NCBI GenBank assembly: GCA_030538185.1
Contig: JAUNUK010000004.1
Span: 124,001 to 188,000, forward strand
Source: Actinomycetaceae bacterium
GTDB taxonomy: Bacteria > Actinomycetota > Actinomycetes > Actinomycetales > Actinomycetaceae
Reading direction: 5' to 3'
Length of the DNA: 64,000 bases
Part shown: positions 29,739-39,267 of the stretch, in pieces
How the letters are laid out: each line of letters starts with the position of its first letter
Numbering within the stretch: the stretch's first letter is position 1
Translations under genes and position numbers: made by a program
The notes under the pieces: generated by a model
What the model saw: the letters and a program-made list of their open reading frames with translations, nothing else
Told to the model about the DNA's origin: nothing
Databases searched by the model: none

Positions 29739-30301
29739 TCCTAATTGTCGATAACTATGATTCCTTCACCTACAACCTGGTGCAGTACGTCGGCGCAATA
29801 AACCCGAACCTCAAAGTGGTCCGCAACGACGAGGTCACCTCTGAAAACATCGAAGAATGGGGCGTTACGCATATCATCATGTCCCCTGGCCCAGGTCGTC
29901 CTGTGGACGCCGGGGCCTGCATTGACATCATCAAAGACTGCGGTTCCACCACACCGATCCTGGGCGTGTGCCTGGGCCACCAGGCCATATGTGAGGCATA
30001 CGGCGCTACCATCACCTACGCCAAAGACCTAGTCCACGGAAAATCCGCAAAGGTTGAGGTCACCCAGGACACGACCCTATTCAAGGGCATGGACCCGGTG
30101 ATCATGGCCGCCAGGTATCACTCTTTGGCAGCAGACCCCACCACCATGCCTGAGGACCTCACAATCACAGCCCGTGCCGAGGACGGCGAAATCATGGCTG
30201 TACAGCACGCCACTCACCCGGTCTACGGGGTCCAATTCCACCCGGAATCGATTATGACGCCCCAAGGTGCGACGATTATTAAAAACTTCCTAGAGTCATA
30301 A
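29735..30301 (+). CDS. trpG: Anthranilate synthase component II (glutamine amidotransferase)
   Basis: A 188-aa class I glutaminase that feeds ammonia to TrpE. The oxyanion region is MSPGPGRPVDAG, the catalytic Cys lies in LGVCLGHQAI and the His-Glu pair in VQFHPESIMT. GTG start overlapping the trpE stop means translational coupling. It ends 55 nt before trpB; that gap carries a full copy of the dispersed 13-base word (30329-30341) and the trpB ribosome site. The same subunit may serve a para-aminobenzoate synthase. Confidence 0.95.
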   Translation: MILIVDNYDSFTYNLVQYVGAINPNLKVVRNDEVTSENIEEWGVTHIIMSPGPGRPVDAGACIDIIKDCGSTTPILGVCLGHQAICEAYGATITYAKDLVHGKSAKVEVTQDTTLFKGMDPVIMAARYHSLAADPTTMPEDLTITARAEDGEIMAVQHATHPVYGVQFHPESIMTPQGATIIKNFLES

Positions 30302-30356
30302 ACTAGCGGAGCGGCGGTTGCGGGAAACCGCCCTCGGAAATTAAAGAGGTACGGAT

Positions 30357-31541
30357 ATGCAGGGGACGCGATTTGGGCAACACGGCGGACAGTATGTACC
30401 CGAAACCTTAATGCCAGCCGTCATTGAGTTAGAGCGTGAATATGTGCGGCTCAAGGACGATCCAGAGTTCAAGGCAGAGCTCAAGGAGTTATTCGACAAC
30501 TATGCGGGCAGGCCTTCGCGCCTGTATTTTGCCCGGCGCATGAGTGAAGACCTGGGCGGGGCACGCATTTATTTGAAGCGCGAGGACCTGAACCACACGG
30601 GAGCGCACAAGATCAACAACGTCTTGGGACAGGCGTTGTTGGCGAAAAAGATGGGAAAAACCCGTGTGATTGCCGAGACCGGCGCTGGTCAGCACGGGGT
30701 GGCTTCGGCGACCGCCGCCGCCTTGCTGGACCTGGAATGTGAAGTTTTTATGGGGGCCGAAGACGTTGAGCGTCAAGCCCTGAACGTCTACAAAATGCGC
30801 CTCTTGGGCGCGCAAGTACACCCTGTGACCAGCGGGACTGCGACCTTGAAGGACGCCGTCTCCGAGACCATGCGCGAATGGTCACAACGTGTGCATGACA
30901 CGCATTACCTACTGGGTTCCGTCATGGGCCCGCACCCCTTCCCGATGATTGTGCGCGATTTCCAGGCGGTCATCTCGGCCGAGATAAAAGAGCAGTGCCT
31001 GGCAGCGGAGGGGCGCCTACCCGATTCGGTTTTGGCCTGCGTGGGGGGTGGCTCAAACGCGATCGGTGCCTTTTACCATTTCATTGAGGACCCGTCAGTT
31101 GAGCTGATCGGCATCGAAGCCGCAGGTCGCGGGGTGGACTCCGGGGATACCGCGGCCACGATCACCACGGGACGCCTGGGCATTTTTCACGGAATGAAGT
31201 CCTACTTCTGCCAAGACGAGTACGGACAGATTGCACCTGTCTATTCGATTTCCGCCGGCCTTGATTACCCGGGCATCGGGCCTGAACACGCGGCGTTATA
31301 TGACTCCGGGCGGGCTCGCTACGTGCCCGTCACCGACGAAGAAGCCGTCCAGGCCTTCGAGTACCTGTCGCGCATGGAAGGTATTATTCCGGCCATTGAA
31401 TCGGCCCACGCCTTAGCCTATGCCATGGCAACCGCGCCACACCTGGGCAAGGATCACATTATGGTCGTGAACCTATCAGGACGCGGGGACAAGGACTGTG
31501 TCTCTGTGGCCCGCTACCGAGGGGAGGACCTTCATGAGTAA
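30357..31541 (+). CDS. trpB: Tryptophan synthase beta subunit
   Basis: PLP enzyme that condenses indole with serine. It has 394 aa. [16 protein letters not shown] marks the N-terminus and [18 protein letters not shown]-type residues (written here as [17 protein letters not shown]) hold the PLP Lys; [12 protein letters not shown] and the phosphate-binding GGGSNAIG are present. The N-terminus resembles TrpB1, the form that works with TrpA. AAAGAGG precedes the ATG. It overlaps trpA by 8 nt. No trpC, trpF or trpD lies between trpG and trpB. Confidence 0.97.
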   Translation: MQGTRFGQHGGQYVPETLMPAVIELEREYVRLKDDPEFKAELKELFDNYAGRPSRLYFARRMSEDLGGARIYLKREDLNHTGAHKINNVLGQALLAKKMGKTRVIAETGAGQHGVASATAAALLDLECEVFMGAEDVERQALNVYKMRLLGAQVHPVTSGTATLKDAVSETMREWSQRVHDTHYLLGSVMGPHPFPMIVRDFQAVISAEIKEQCLAAEGRLPDSVLACVGGGSNAIGAFYHFIEDPSVELIGIEAAGRGVDSGDTAATITTGRLGIFHGMKSYFCQDEYGQIAPVYSISAGLDYPGIGPEHAALYDSGRARYVPVTDEEAVQAFEYLSRMEGIIPAIESAHALAYAMATAPHLGKDHIMVVNLSGRGDKDCVSVARYRGEDLHE

Positions 31542-32319
31542 CACTGCCCGCGCCTTTGCCCGCGCCCAAGAGGCCGGCTCCAAGGCTTTCATCCCCTACA
31601 TCCCTTGCGGAGACCCTGACCTGGAAACGACGACAGCCATCGTCGAGGCCTGCGCGCACGCCGGGGCGGACCTGATAGAACTCGGCATTCCCTTTTCGGA
31701 CCCCATCGCCGAGGGTCCCGTCATTCAAGAGGCCTCTGCCCGTGCTTTGGCCGGCGGCGTCACAACCGACAAAATCTTCGACATGGTGCGTGACCTGCGC
31801 ACCCGCATTGACACCCCCTTGGCGTTCATGACCTACGCCAATGTTGTCTACAGCTACGGCGTTGACAGGTTTTTAACGACGGCATCGGCCGCTGGCATCG
31901 ACGCACTCATCCTGCCTGATGTGCCCTTCGAAGAAAAAAATGAGTTTGCCCCAAATTGCCGCAAGGTTGACATAGATTTCGTCTCTCTTATCGCGCCAAC
32001 CTCTCACGACAGGATCACCGCAATCGCCAAGGAAGCAGAAGGCTTCATCTACTGCGTTTCTTCTATGGGCGTTACTGGCGTGCGCAAAGAAATCACCACG
32101 GATGTCGGCGCCATGGTTGACCTGGTACGCGCCGCAACGGACACCCCCGTGGCCATCGGTTTTGGCATCTCCACCCCTGAGCAGGCCCGCGATATGGCAG
32201 CGGTTTCCGATGGGGTCATCGTGGGTTCCGCAATCGTCAGAATCATCGCTGAACATGGCCGCACCTGCGTCCCTGCAATCAAGGATTACGTGAGAGCCAT
32301 GAAGGCCGCCATCAGTTAA
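31534..32319 (+). CDS. trpA: Tryptophan synthase alpha subunit
   Basis: Splits indole-3-glycerol phosphate to indole and glyceraldehyde 3-phosphate. It has 261 aa from ATG 31534, which has GGGGAGG upstream and lies inside the trpB 3' end. The catalytic Glu and Asp are in [11 protein letters not shown], and the loop [10 protein letters not shown] and phosphate-binding AIGFGIS and GVIVGSAIV are present. Last gene of the operon; a GCGAGGGCG variant of the dispersed word sits just past the stop at 32327. Confidence 0.96.
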   Translation: MSNTARAFARAQEAGSKAFIPYIPCGDPDLETTTAIVEACAHAGADLIELGIPFSDPIAEGPVIQEASARALAGGVTTDKIFDMVRDLRTRIDTPLAFMTYANVVYSYGVDRFLTTASAAGIDALILPDVPFEEKNEFAPNCRKVDIDFVSLIAPTSHDRITAIAKEAEGFIYCVSSMGVTGVRKEITTDVGAMVDLVRAATDTPVAIGFGISTPEQARDMAAVSDGVIVGSAIVRIIAEHGRTCVPAIKDYVRAMKAAIS

Positions 32320-32406
32320 ATCATTTGCGAGGGCGTTTCGCTGCCACTGCTTTTTGTAGGGTTTGGGTGCGCCTCAGTTATTTTATGGAACAGGACAGAG
32401 GTTAAA

Positions 32407-33153
32407 GTGGTTGGTTTAGGAACAATAGCCAATGTTGTCGCTGTCCTTGCAGGCGGCATTATTGGATTGTTTCTAAAGAATGGAATGTCCAAAAGGTTTC
32501 ATTCCATGCTGATGCACGCATTAGGGATCTCTGTAATTTTTATTGGCGTTATTGGCGCAGCCAAAGAAAGTCTTTCCCTAGAGGCTCCAGGACATATACA
32601 ACTAGCTTCATCAGGCATTTTGATGCTAATCGTCTCTATGGTGCTGGGATCTCTAATAGGAGAGGCATTAAACATAGAGCGAGGTTTTGAGAAATTAGGT
32701 GCGTGGATTAAGAAGAAGATCAAGGGAAAGGACGATCCGCATTTCGTAGACGGCTTCGTCACCACTTCTCTTGTCATCTGTGTTGGCGCTATGGCCATTG
32801 TTGGATCGCTTCAGGATGGCCTTAGAGCAGATCCTTCAATGCTTTACGCGAAATCTTTACTAGACTTAAGTATTCTCATTGTCTTTGCGTCAACACTAGG
32901 AAAGGGATCGCTTTTCGCTGCACTGCCCTTAGGTATTTTTCAAGGGAGCATCACTGCTGCTTCAGCCTTCCTCGAACCATTTATGACCCCTCACGTCTTG
33001 GGCGGGATTTCACTGGTTGGCTCAGTCATGATCTGCTGTGTTGGCATCAACATTCTTTTCCCTGCAAAGCTTATTCGTCTGCGCGTGGCTAATATGCTCC
33101 CCGCACTTGTAATCGTTACCATATGGAATCTCTTTAATATTCACTGGTTTTAG
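32407..33153 (+). CDS. DUF554-family membrane protein
   Basis: A 248-aa protein with about seven hydrophobic helices. The start (VGLGTIANVVAVLAGGIIG) and the motif DGFVTTSLVICVGAMAIVGS followed by GLRADPSMLYAKSLLD are diagnostic of the DUF554 (YdfK/YqgA) family. The family's role is unknown. GTG start preceded by AGAGG. The gene is visibly AT-richer than trpA upstream, with A- or T-ending codons common, which suggests recent acquisition. Confidence 0.88.
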   Translation: MVGLGTIANVVAVLAGGIIGLFLKNGMSKRFHSMLMHALGISVIFIGVIGAAKESLSLEAPGHIQLASSGILMLIVSMVLGSLIGEALNIERGFEKLGAWIKKKIKGKDDPHFVDGFVTTSLVICVGAMAIVGSLQDGLRADPSMLYAKSLLDLSILIVFASTLGKGSLFAALPLGIFQGSITAASAFLEPFMTPHVLGGISLVGSVMICCVGINILFPAKLIRLRVANMLPALVIVTIWNLFNIHWF

Positions 33154-33287
33154 TGGAAAATATTGAAATAGTTTCATTCAAGGTTCTTTGTTCGAAATTG
33201 TATAAACATCAATTTCCTCACATTTATACGCCGTTTGTCGATGTAGAATGTTAACGGCAACCGATAGAAATCAGGAAGTGAACGCAA

Positions 33288-34937
33288 ATGAAACTCTCGA
33301 AGTTGACGAATATTGTTATGGCTGTGTGCATTATTCTCGCGATCGCTGGAGTCGCCACAATAGTTGTAGGGACGATGGCAACACAGCAGTACAAGCAATC
33401 CTACGAAAATAGGAACCTTTCCATAACAGGCGAGAGCTTGCTATCCGGGGGTTCAGCAAACCTGACAAACATGGTTCGCGGCTACGCAGCTGAAGGTGAT
33501 ACCTACTTCCTCGAAGAGTACTGGAAGGAAATTGAGGTCTCGAAGAATCGCGAAAAGGGCCTTCAAATGATGAAGGATGGCGGTGCCACAGCAGAAGAAT
33601 TAGCAGCAGCAGACAAGGGTGCCCAGATCTCCAACCAACTTGTTGACGTAGAGACACGCTCTATGCGCTTGGTTGCGGATGCGACACATCTTCCATCTGG
33701 CAGCTACCCCGCCGCCGTGGCCTCCTTTGAACTTTCTGCCGCAGACAAAGCCCTGTCAGACGAAGAAAAGATGGCTTTGGCTCGCGATCTTGTCTTTGGT
33801 TCCGAATACCGCGCAGTCACGACCGAAATCATGGCAAATACGGCACGTATGAGGGAACTGGTAATCAACCGCACAGACGGGACCCTTGCAAATTCTGATA
33901 TGTTCCGCACAATGTCGCAGATTTCTTCGAACGTTGTCTCTGCCCTGACCTTAATTACCTTGATCGCTTTGGCGTCAATCATTCGTCGCAGCGCCACAAG
34001 AGTTTTGGCCAATACCACGAAGGAACTGGAAGCACATGACAAATACAACCTGCGCTTCCGCCTGAAGGAAGAAGGATTTTTCGAGGTTCAGGAACTGTGT
34101 AGAGCTTTCAATGCTCAACTTGAGGACATGTCTCAAGCCATGGGGCTTGTAAAAAATTCTTCCGACTCCCTGGATTCAGAAGCAGAAGAACTTTCGACCA
34201 TAGCCCAACAACTTCAGTCGAACTCTGCCGCAGCGGCAACGCGTTCGAACTCGGCTTACGAAGAATCCCACGAACTCAGCTCAAATGTGTCCACTGTCGC
34301 AGCTGCAACAGAAGAGATGGGGGCTTCAATTCGTGAGATTTCCAGCGCCACACAAGGGGCCTCCGAGATTGCAAACCGAGCAGTAACCTCTGCCGCGCAG
34401 GCACAAAAAATTGTTGCCCAGTTGGGTGAATCTTCTGCCCTGATTGGCGAAGTCATTATGACTATCACCTCGATTGCTGAACAAACCAACCTCTTGGCTT
34501 TGAACGCCACCATTGAGGCCGCCAGAGCCGGGGATGCCGGCAAGGGTTTTGCCGTGGTCGCTGAAGAAGTCAAGGAGCTTGCCAGCCAAACCGCATCAGC
34601 CACTGATGATATCTCTCAGCGCGTGGCTGGTATTCAAAGTGACGCCGAGGCCACGTCCAAGGCCCTGGAGGGCATTGCAGAAATTATCGAGCAGATTAAC
34701 GAAAACCAGAGCACCATTGCCTCTGCCGTCGAAGAGCAGACAGCCACGACACAAGAGATCGGTCGCACTGTTTCACATGCCGCCGGTATCTCGACACAGA
34801 TCACCCAGTCCTTGCAAGAGGTTGCCGACGAAGTCGCACAAAGCGCTCAAGGCTCAGAAGGAACTCTGAGTTCAGCTCGCGCCTTGGCTCAAACATCAAG
34901 TGAACTGAACCGCTTGATCGAACGCTATCAAGTTTAA
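33288..34937 (+). CDS. Methyl-accepting chemotaxis protein
   Basis: A 549-aa chemoreceptor. Transmembrane helix 1 spans ~8-30, followed by a helical outer sensor (~31-215, acidic, with [18 protein letters not shown]), transmembrane helix 2 (~218-238), a HAMP-like region and a signalling domain with [27 protein letters not shown] precedes the ATG. It is more diverged than the other receptors, as its tip flanks ([20 protein letters not shown]-type) differ. It is followed by a strong terminator, so it is expressed alone. Confidence 0.94.
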   Translation: MKLSKLTNIVMAVCIILAIAGVATIVVGTMATQQYKQSYENRNLSITGESLLSGGSANLTNMVRGYAAEGDTYFLEEYWKEIEVSKNREKGLQMMKDGGATAEELAAADKGAQISNQLVDVETRSMRLVADATHLPSGSYPAAVASFELSAADKALSDEEKMALARDLVFGSEYRAVTTEIMANTARMRELVINRTDGTLANSDMFRTMSQISSNVVSALTLITLIALASIIRRSATRVLANTTKELEAHDKYNLRFRLKEEGFFEVQELCRAFNAQLEDMSQAMGLVKNSSDSLDSEAEELSTIAQQLQSNSAAAATRSNSAYEESHELSSNVSTVAAATEEMGASIREISSATQGASEIANRAVTSAAQAQKIVAQLGESSALIGEVIMTITSIAEQTNLLALNATIEAARAGDAGKGFAVVAEEVKELASQTASATDDISQRVAGIQSDAEATSKALEGIAEIIEQINENQSTIASAVEEQTATTQEIGRTVSHAAGISTQITQSLQEVADEVAQSAQGSEGTLSSARALAQTSSELNRLIERYQV

Positions 34938-34944
34938 CCCTCAC

Positions 34945-35000
34945 CTCAAAGGGGCTTGGATGCAAGGAGAACCTTGTGTCCAAGCCCCTTTGAGACTTTT
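34945..35000 (+). terminator. Rho-independent terminator after chemoreceptor
   Basis: A perfect 16-bp stem, CTCAAAGGGGCTTGGA (34945-34960) with TCCAAGCCCCTTTGAG (34979-34994), encloses an 18-nt loop that itself can fold (CAAGG/CCTTG); ACTTTT follows. Confidence 0.9.
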
Positions 35001-35192
35001 GAGGTACAAAAGTAACTTCTGATCCCTGAATATCTGCCCTTTCCCACAAATTACAGATTTATTTCTAATGTTTGGAAGTGCACACCCGATAGGCTGGGAG
35101 GTGATCGCGCACGTCACCACACGTATGGTCTGGCATTGTCGCTGACGTATTGGCCGCAGGATCATGCGCATTATTGCTACAAAGGAGTACTC

Positions 35193-36212
35193 ATGCTTTT
35201 CCGCAAAAAAGCCACAGAGGCTGCCCCTGAACCGCAGGTAGCTGCCTTAACTGCACAGCTTGAACAGTTATCAGCTGCAAAAGAGGCTAGCGAAGCAGCT
35301 TTACGAAAGCTTCAGGAAGAATATGAAGTATTCCAGACCCGCCATGAAATGCTTATCGAGGTAGCAAATATTGGCTTGTGGGACATGGTGGTGCCCGATG
35401 ACGGGCAGTTCAGCGACAACACCCCCTTCTTCTGGTCAGACTATTTCCGTCACATGCTAGGATTCAACGACACCACCGACTTCCCCAATATCTTGTCCTC
35501 CTGGGCCTCACGCCTTCACCCCGATGACTACGACCCCACAATGGCGATGTTTGCTGCCTCCTTGGCAGACAAGTCGGGACGCACCCCCTACGACCCGGTA
35601 TACCGTTTGAAGCTCAAGAACGGCGACTACCGCTGGTTCAAAGCCACCGGAACTGTCAGGCGTGACGCAAATGGGGATCCGAAACGTATCGCAGGCGCTT
35701 TGCACGACATCCATGATGAACGTGCCATGAGCGAAGATCGTGAACAAACCATTTCCTCACTGACGGACTCCTCAGCACAGCTGTCTGGAGTCTCTAGGGA
35801 TCTGGCCGAAGCCTCGAAACGATCCCTGGCAGCCGTGGTAGAAGCAGGCAAACGCATGGGTGCTTTGGACACTTCTTCTACCAAGATTGGCGAAGTCGTC
35901 AATCTGATTACCAAGATCGCCGAACAGACTAACCTCTTGGCACTCAATGCGACTATTGAGGCCGCGCGCGCCGGTGAAGCAGGCCGTGGCTTCGCTGTCG
36001 TAGCATCCGAGGTGAAGGAACTGGCTGGAGGCACTTCGAAGGCAACAGAAGATATTGTCTCGCAGGTAGAAACGATCCGCTCTGATGCCCAAGCTGCGAT
36101 TTCTTCCATTGAAGAGATCGAACAGGCCATGACCGAGATCGATCAATACCAGCAAAACATTATTGCCGTCGTAGAGGAACAACAACGAGCTGCCAACTCA
36201 GCCAAAGCCTAG
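35193..36212 (+). CDS. Soluble PAS-domain chemoreceptor
   Basis: A 339-aa cytoplasmic receptor starting at ATG 35193 (MLFRKKATE), with AAAGGAG upstream; the frame extends to 35136 without support. It has no transmembrane helix. A short coiled coil (~18-50) leads to one PAS domain (~55-190; GLWDMVV, then YRLKLKNGDYRWFKATGTVR), then a short MCP signalling segment with [21 protein letters not shown]. The second strand of the signalling hairpin stops at EEQQRAANSAKA, so the domain is shorter than in the membrane receptors. PAS domains of this kind often hold haem or FAD and sense oxygen or redox. The stop TAG shares a CTAG palindrome with the stop of convergent nrdG. Confidence 0.88.
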   Translation: MLFRKKATEAAPEPQVAALTAQLEQLSAAKEASEAALRKLQEEYEVFQTRHEMLIEVANIGLWDMVVPDDGQFSDNTPFFWSDYFRHMLGFNDTTDFPNILSSWASRLHPDDYDPTMAMFAASLADKSGRTPYDPVYRLKLKNGDYRWFKATGTVRRDANGDPKRIAGALHDIHDERAMSEDREQTISSLTDSSAQLSGVSRDLAEASKRSLAAVVEAGKRMGALDTSSTKIGEVVNLITKIAEQTNLLALNATIEAARAGEAGRGFAVVASEVKELAGGTSKATEDIVSQVETIRSDAQAAISSIEEIEQAMTEIDQYQQNIIAVVEEQQRAANSAKA

Positions 36213-36967
36213 TCGCGGTACGTGAAGGTCTCAAACCCCAGTTCGCGCGCAACCTGAGCGACACTTTCGCAGTATTCACCCCAGCCTGGACCGCTGTCGA
36301 CGAAGCCCTCACGCGCGCCTTGCGCCCGGGCGACCTGCAGGGCGAAGTTTTCTACGCCTTCCTCCTTCAAGGCGTGCGCCACCTGCACGGCATCACGCGG
36401 CCCCCCAGGGAAGATCGTTAAACGGATTTCATAATCGGCTAAGTTTCCCCGCATTTTATTGCCGAGGACGACACGCAAGGAGTCCCACGCTTTTTGGGCT
36501 GCCACACCCACACCCGCAACGGCCCCATAGTTTTCGGGCATGGCCTTGACATCCAAGCCCACCCAATCAACCAGACCCGCAGCGAGCAGTTCTTCCAGTT
36601 TTTTCGGATAGCACCCGGCCGAATGAAGCCCGACTAGGAACCCTGACTCTTTCACTTCACGAGCAGCTGCCACCAAAGCATCTTGGCGTGCCGCTTCCCC
36701 ACCAGAGAAGACGACACCGTCAAGCAAGCCACGGCGCCGCGCGAGTAACGCACGCACTTCATCCCAGTCCACCAGCCCCGGCATGCGCATATCTATCAAG
36801 GCGTGGTTGTGACAGTAGGGACAGTTCCAAGGGCATCCTTGGCAAAAAACGCTGGCCACCAGTTTTCCTGGCCAATCCACGGTAGACAGCGGGACGAGGC
36901 CAGCGATTTGCAGGTCATCGGCTGGCGGTGCCGCACTTTCGACGACACCGCCCTCGGAAATAGGCAC
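36209..36967 (-). CDS. nrdG: Anaerobic ribonucleotide reductase activating protein
   Basis: Radical SAM enzyme (252 aa) that installs the glycyl radical on NrdD in the absence of oxygen. The [4Fe-4S] motif CxxxCxxC is seen in CPWNCPYCH (~residues 45-53), and the SAM-binding FSGGEA follows. The start is placed at GTG 36967, one base after the nrdD stop. Residues 1-18 (PISEGGVVESAAPP) are an unusual N-terminal extension that contains a full copy of the dispersed word; the conserved protein begins near LQIAGLVPLSTVDWPG. Cotranscribed with nrdD. The stop overlaps the convergent chemoreceptor by 3-4 bases. Confidence 0.93.
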   Translation of the reverse strand: MPISEGGVVESAAPPADDLQIAGLVPLSTVDWPGKLVASVFCQGCPWNCPYCHNHALIDMRMPGLVDWDEVRALLARRRGLLDGVVFSGGEAARQDALVAAAREVKESGFLVGLHSAGCYPKKLEELLAAGLVDWVGLDVKAMPENYGAVAGVGVAAQKAWDSLRVVLGNKMRGNLADYEIRLTIFPGGPRDAVQVAHALKEEGVENFALQVARAQGAREGFVDSGPGWGEYCESVAQVARELGFETFTYRD

Positions 36968-38875
36968 CTAGACCGCGGCGGGTGTCAGGGTTGATATTAG
37001 CTCGCCGTGCTCGGCTGCCGCGTCCTCGGTGAAGGACACGCGTTCCTTGTACTCACCCTTTTTGCCGATATTGAAGGACTGAACGGGACGGAAGTAGCCC
37101 ATGACGCGGGTCCACACTTCACACATGACCGGTTCAGCCGATGCGCCGCGCTGCTCGGCGCAGTGTGGACAGGTGAAGTGTTCGCCTGCCAAGTAGCCGT
37201 GGTTGGGGCAGATGCTGAAGGTCGGTGTGATTGTGATGTAGGGCAGGCGGAAGGCGTTTAGTGACCTGCGCACCAGTTCCTTACAGGCTTGACCTGTGGA
37301 AACACGTTCACCCATGTACAGGTGCAGCACGGTGCCGCCGGTGTACTTCGCCTGCAGTTCTTCTTGGCGTTCCAGTGCCTCAAAGGGGTCATCAGTAAAT
37401 GCGACAGGCAGCTGCGAAGAGTTCGTGTAATACGGGTTGTCGGGCGTACCAGCCTGCAGGATATCTGGGTAACGCGCCAGGTCCTCGCGGGCAAATCTGT
37501 AGGTCGTGCCCTCGGCGGGTGTGGCCTCCAGGTTGTACAGGTGCCCCGTGGCTTCTTGCAGTTCAACCATCTTGTCGCGCACGTGATCCAAGACGCGCAC
37601 AGTCAAAGCGTGTCCGCGCGGGTCCGTGATGTCGTAGGCATCGTCACTGAAGTTGCGAACCATTTCGTTGGCGCCGTTGACCCCAATGGTTGAGAAGTGG
37701 TTGTCCAGGGTTCCCAGGTAGCGCTTCGTATAGGGGAAAAGCCCCTTGTCAATGTGTTCTTGGATGACGCGGCGCTTGGCTTCCAGAGTCCCGGATCCCA
37801 GGTCAATAAGTTCATCCAGGCGAGCCATGAGCCCGGCCTCATCGCCCTTGTACAGGTACCCAAGGCGAGCGAGGTTCACGGTCACAACACCCACAGAGCC
37901 CGTCTGTTCGGCGGAGCCAAACAGTCCATTGCCGCGTTTCAGCAGTTCGCGCAGGTCCAACTGTAGACGGCAGCACATGGAACGGATCTGTCCTGGGTCC
38001 AGTTCAGAGTTAATGAAGTTTTGGAAATAGGGCAACCCGTACTTCGCAGTCATTTCAAACAGCAGGTCGGCGTTGGGTGAGTCCCAATCGAAGTCCTTGG
38101 TCATGTTGTACGTCGGAATCGGGAATGTGAAGACTCGCCCGTCGGCATCCCCCTGGGACATGACATCCATGTAGGCGCGGTTAATCAGATCCATCTCGAC
38201 CTGCAGGTCACCGTAGGTGAAATCGCAGGGCTCCCCGCCAATCAAAGGATATTCGTCGCGCAAGTCCTCTGGGCAGGTCCAATCGAAGGTCAGGTTCGTA
38301 AACGGGCACTGCGAGCCCCAACGACTCGGCACGTTGAGGTTGTAGATGAGTTCTTGCATGTTTTGGACGATGTCTTCGTAGGTCATCGAGTCCAGGCGCA
38401 CAAAGGGCGCCATATAGGTGTCAAAGGATGAAAACGCTTGCGCGCCCGCCCACTCGTTTTGCAGGGTGCCCAGGAAGTTGACGATCTGGCCACATGCGGA
38501 AGAAAAATGCTTCGGGGGATTGGAGGCAATCGCGCCAACCACGCCGTTAAAACCCTGTTGGATAAGAGTTTTTAGCGACCATCCGGCGCAGTATCCGGCG
38601 AACATGTCCAGGTCGTGAATGTGGACGTCACCCTCCCGGTGCGCCTGGCCTGCCTCGGGGGCATACACATTGGACAGCCAGTAGTTAGCAATCATTTTCC
38701 CCGCAGAGTTGAGCACCAAACCACCCACTGAATACCCCTGGTTCGCATTCGCGTTCACCCGCCAATCCGAGCGGTCCAGGTATTCGTCCACTGTTGAAAT
38801 CGCATCCACGTAGACGGGTGCAGGCGCCGAAGTCTTCTTGGTCTGGGTTTCGCTCGCAGCGTTGGCGGGTGTCAT
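36968..38875 (-). CDS. nrdD: Anaerobic (class III) ribonucleoside-triphosphate reductase
   Basis: Glycyl-radical enzyme reducing NTPs to dNTPs under anoxia; 635 aa. Conserved pieces are HREGDVHIHDLDMFAGYCAG, SSACGQIVNFLG and NVPSRWGSQCPFTNLTFDW. The C-terminal region has Cys pairs for a metal site (ICPNHG, TCPHC) and RVMGYF with the radical Gly, followed by NIGKKGEYKERV. A normal N-terminal ATP-cone is absent or very short: the protein starts almost directly in the catalytic fold, so the usual dATP switch may be missing. ATG has GGGAGG upstream. NrdR boxes lie ~160-205 bp upstream. Confidence 0.96.
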   Translation of the reverse strand: MTPANAASETQTKKTSAPAPVYVDAISTVDEYLDRSDWRVNANANQGYSVGGLVLNSAGKMIANYWLSNVYAPEAGQAHREGDVHIHDLDMFAGYCAGWSLKTLIQQGFNGVVGAIASNPPKHFSSACGQIVNFLGTLQNEWAGAQAFSSFDTYMAPFVRLDSMTYEDIVQNMQELIYNLNVPSRWGSQCPFTNLTFDWTCPEDLRDEYPLIGGEPCDFTYGDLQVEMDLINRAYMDVMSQGDADGRVFTFPIPTYNMTKDFDWDSPNADLLFEMTAKYGLPYFQNFINSELDPGQIRSMCCRLQLDLRELLKRGNGLFGSAEQTGSVGVVTVNLARLGYLYKGDEAGLMARLDELIDLGSGTLEAKRRVIQEHIDKGLFPYTKRYLGTLDNHFSTIGVNGANEMVRNFSDDAYDITDPRGHALTVRVLDHVRDKMVELQEATGHLYNLEATPAEGTTYRFAREDLARYPDILQAGTPDNPYYTNSSQLPVAFTDDPFEALERQEELQAKYTGGTVLHLYMGERVSTGQACKELVRRSLNAFRLPYITITPTFSICPNHGYLAGEHFTCPHCAEQRGASAEPVMCEVWTRVMGYFRPVQSFNIGKKGEYKERVSFTEDAAAEHGELISTLTPAAV

Positions 38876-39036
38876 ATTATGCCTCCCTAGGGCGTTTCCT
38901 TGCGCACTTCCCCACCGGTTTCTTTCCCGAGGGCGGATAGCTGCAAATCTGGTCGTTCAGTCTTTGCCTTGCTTAATGTGCGCTCTTTGTTTGACGCGCA
39001 CGATATGTAACGCTACGACGGTCCAGGACGTATTTC

Positions 39037-39082
39037 AACTATATATTGTGGGCGTGTCGGAAAACCACCACTAGATGTTGTG
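39037..39082 (-). promoter_or_regulatory. Tandem NrdR boxes upstream of nrdDG
   Basis: AACTATATATTGTG (39037-39050) and CACTAGATGTTGTG (39069-39082) both match the palindromic NrdR consensus (CAC-A/T-ATAT-A/T-GTG type). Their start-to-start spacing is 32 bp, three helical turns, the usual arrangement for NrdR-repressed promoters. They lie upstream of nrdD and would couple its expression to dATP/ATP levels. The rest of the 390-bp gap holds two copies of the dispersed word (38927, 39142) and no gene. Confidence 0.85.
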
Positions 39083-39267
39083 GTCACACCATTGGACTTG
39101 CTGGGACCATGGTCCCTGATTGTGTCAGGTTTACGACGTTTCGCCCTCGGCAATAAAGTGACACCCGGCGTGGCGGAACAACAATTTCGCGAGCGTGATG
39201 GCAAGGCGCGAGCACTCGCACAAATGTGAGCTACCATTTATGGGCAGACTACTTAGGAGTACCTAAA

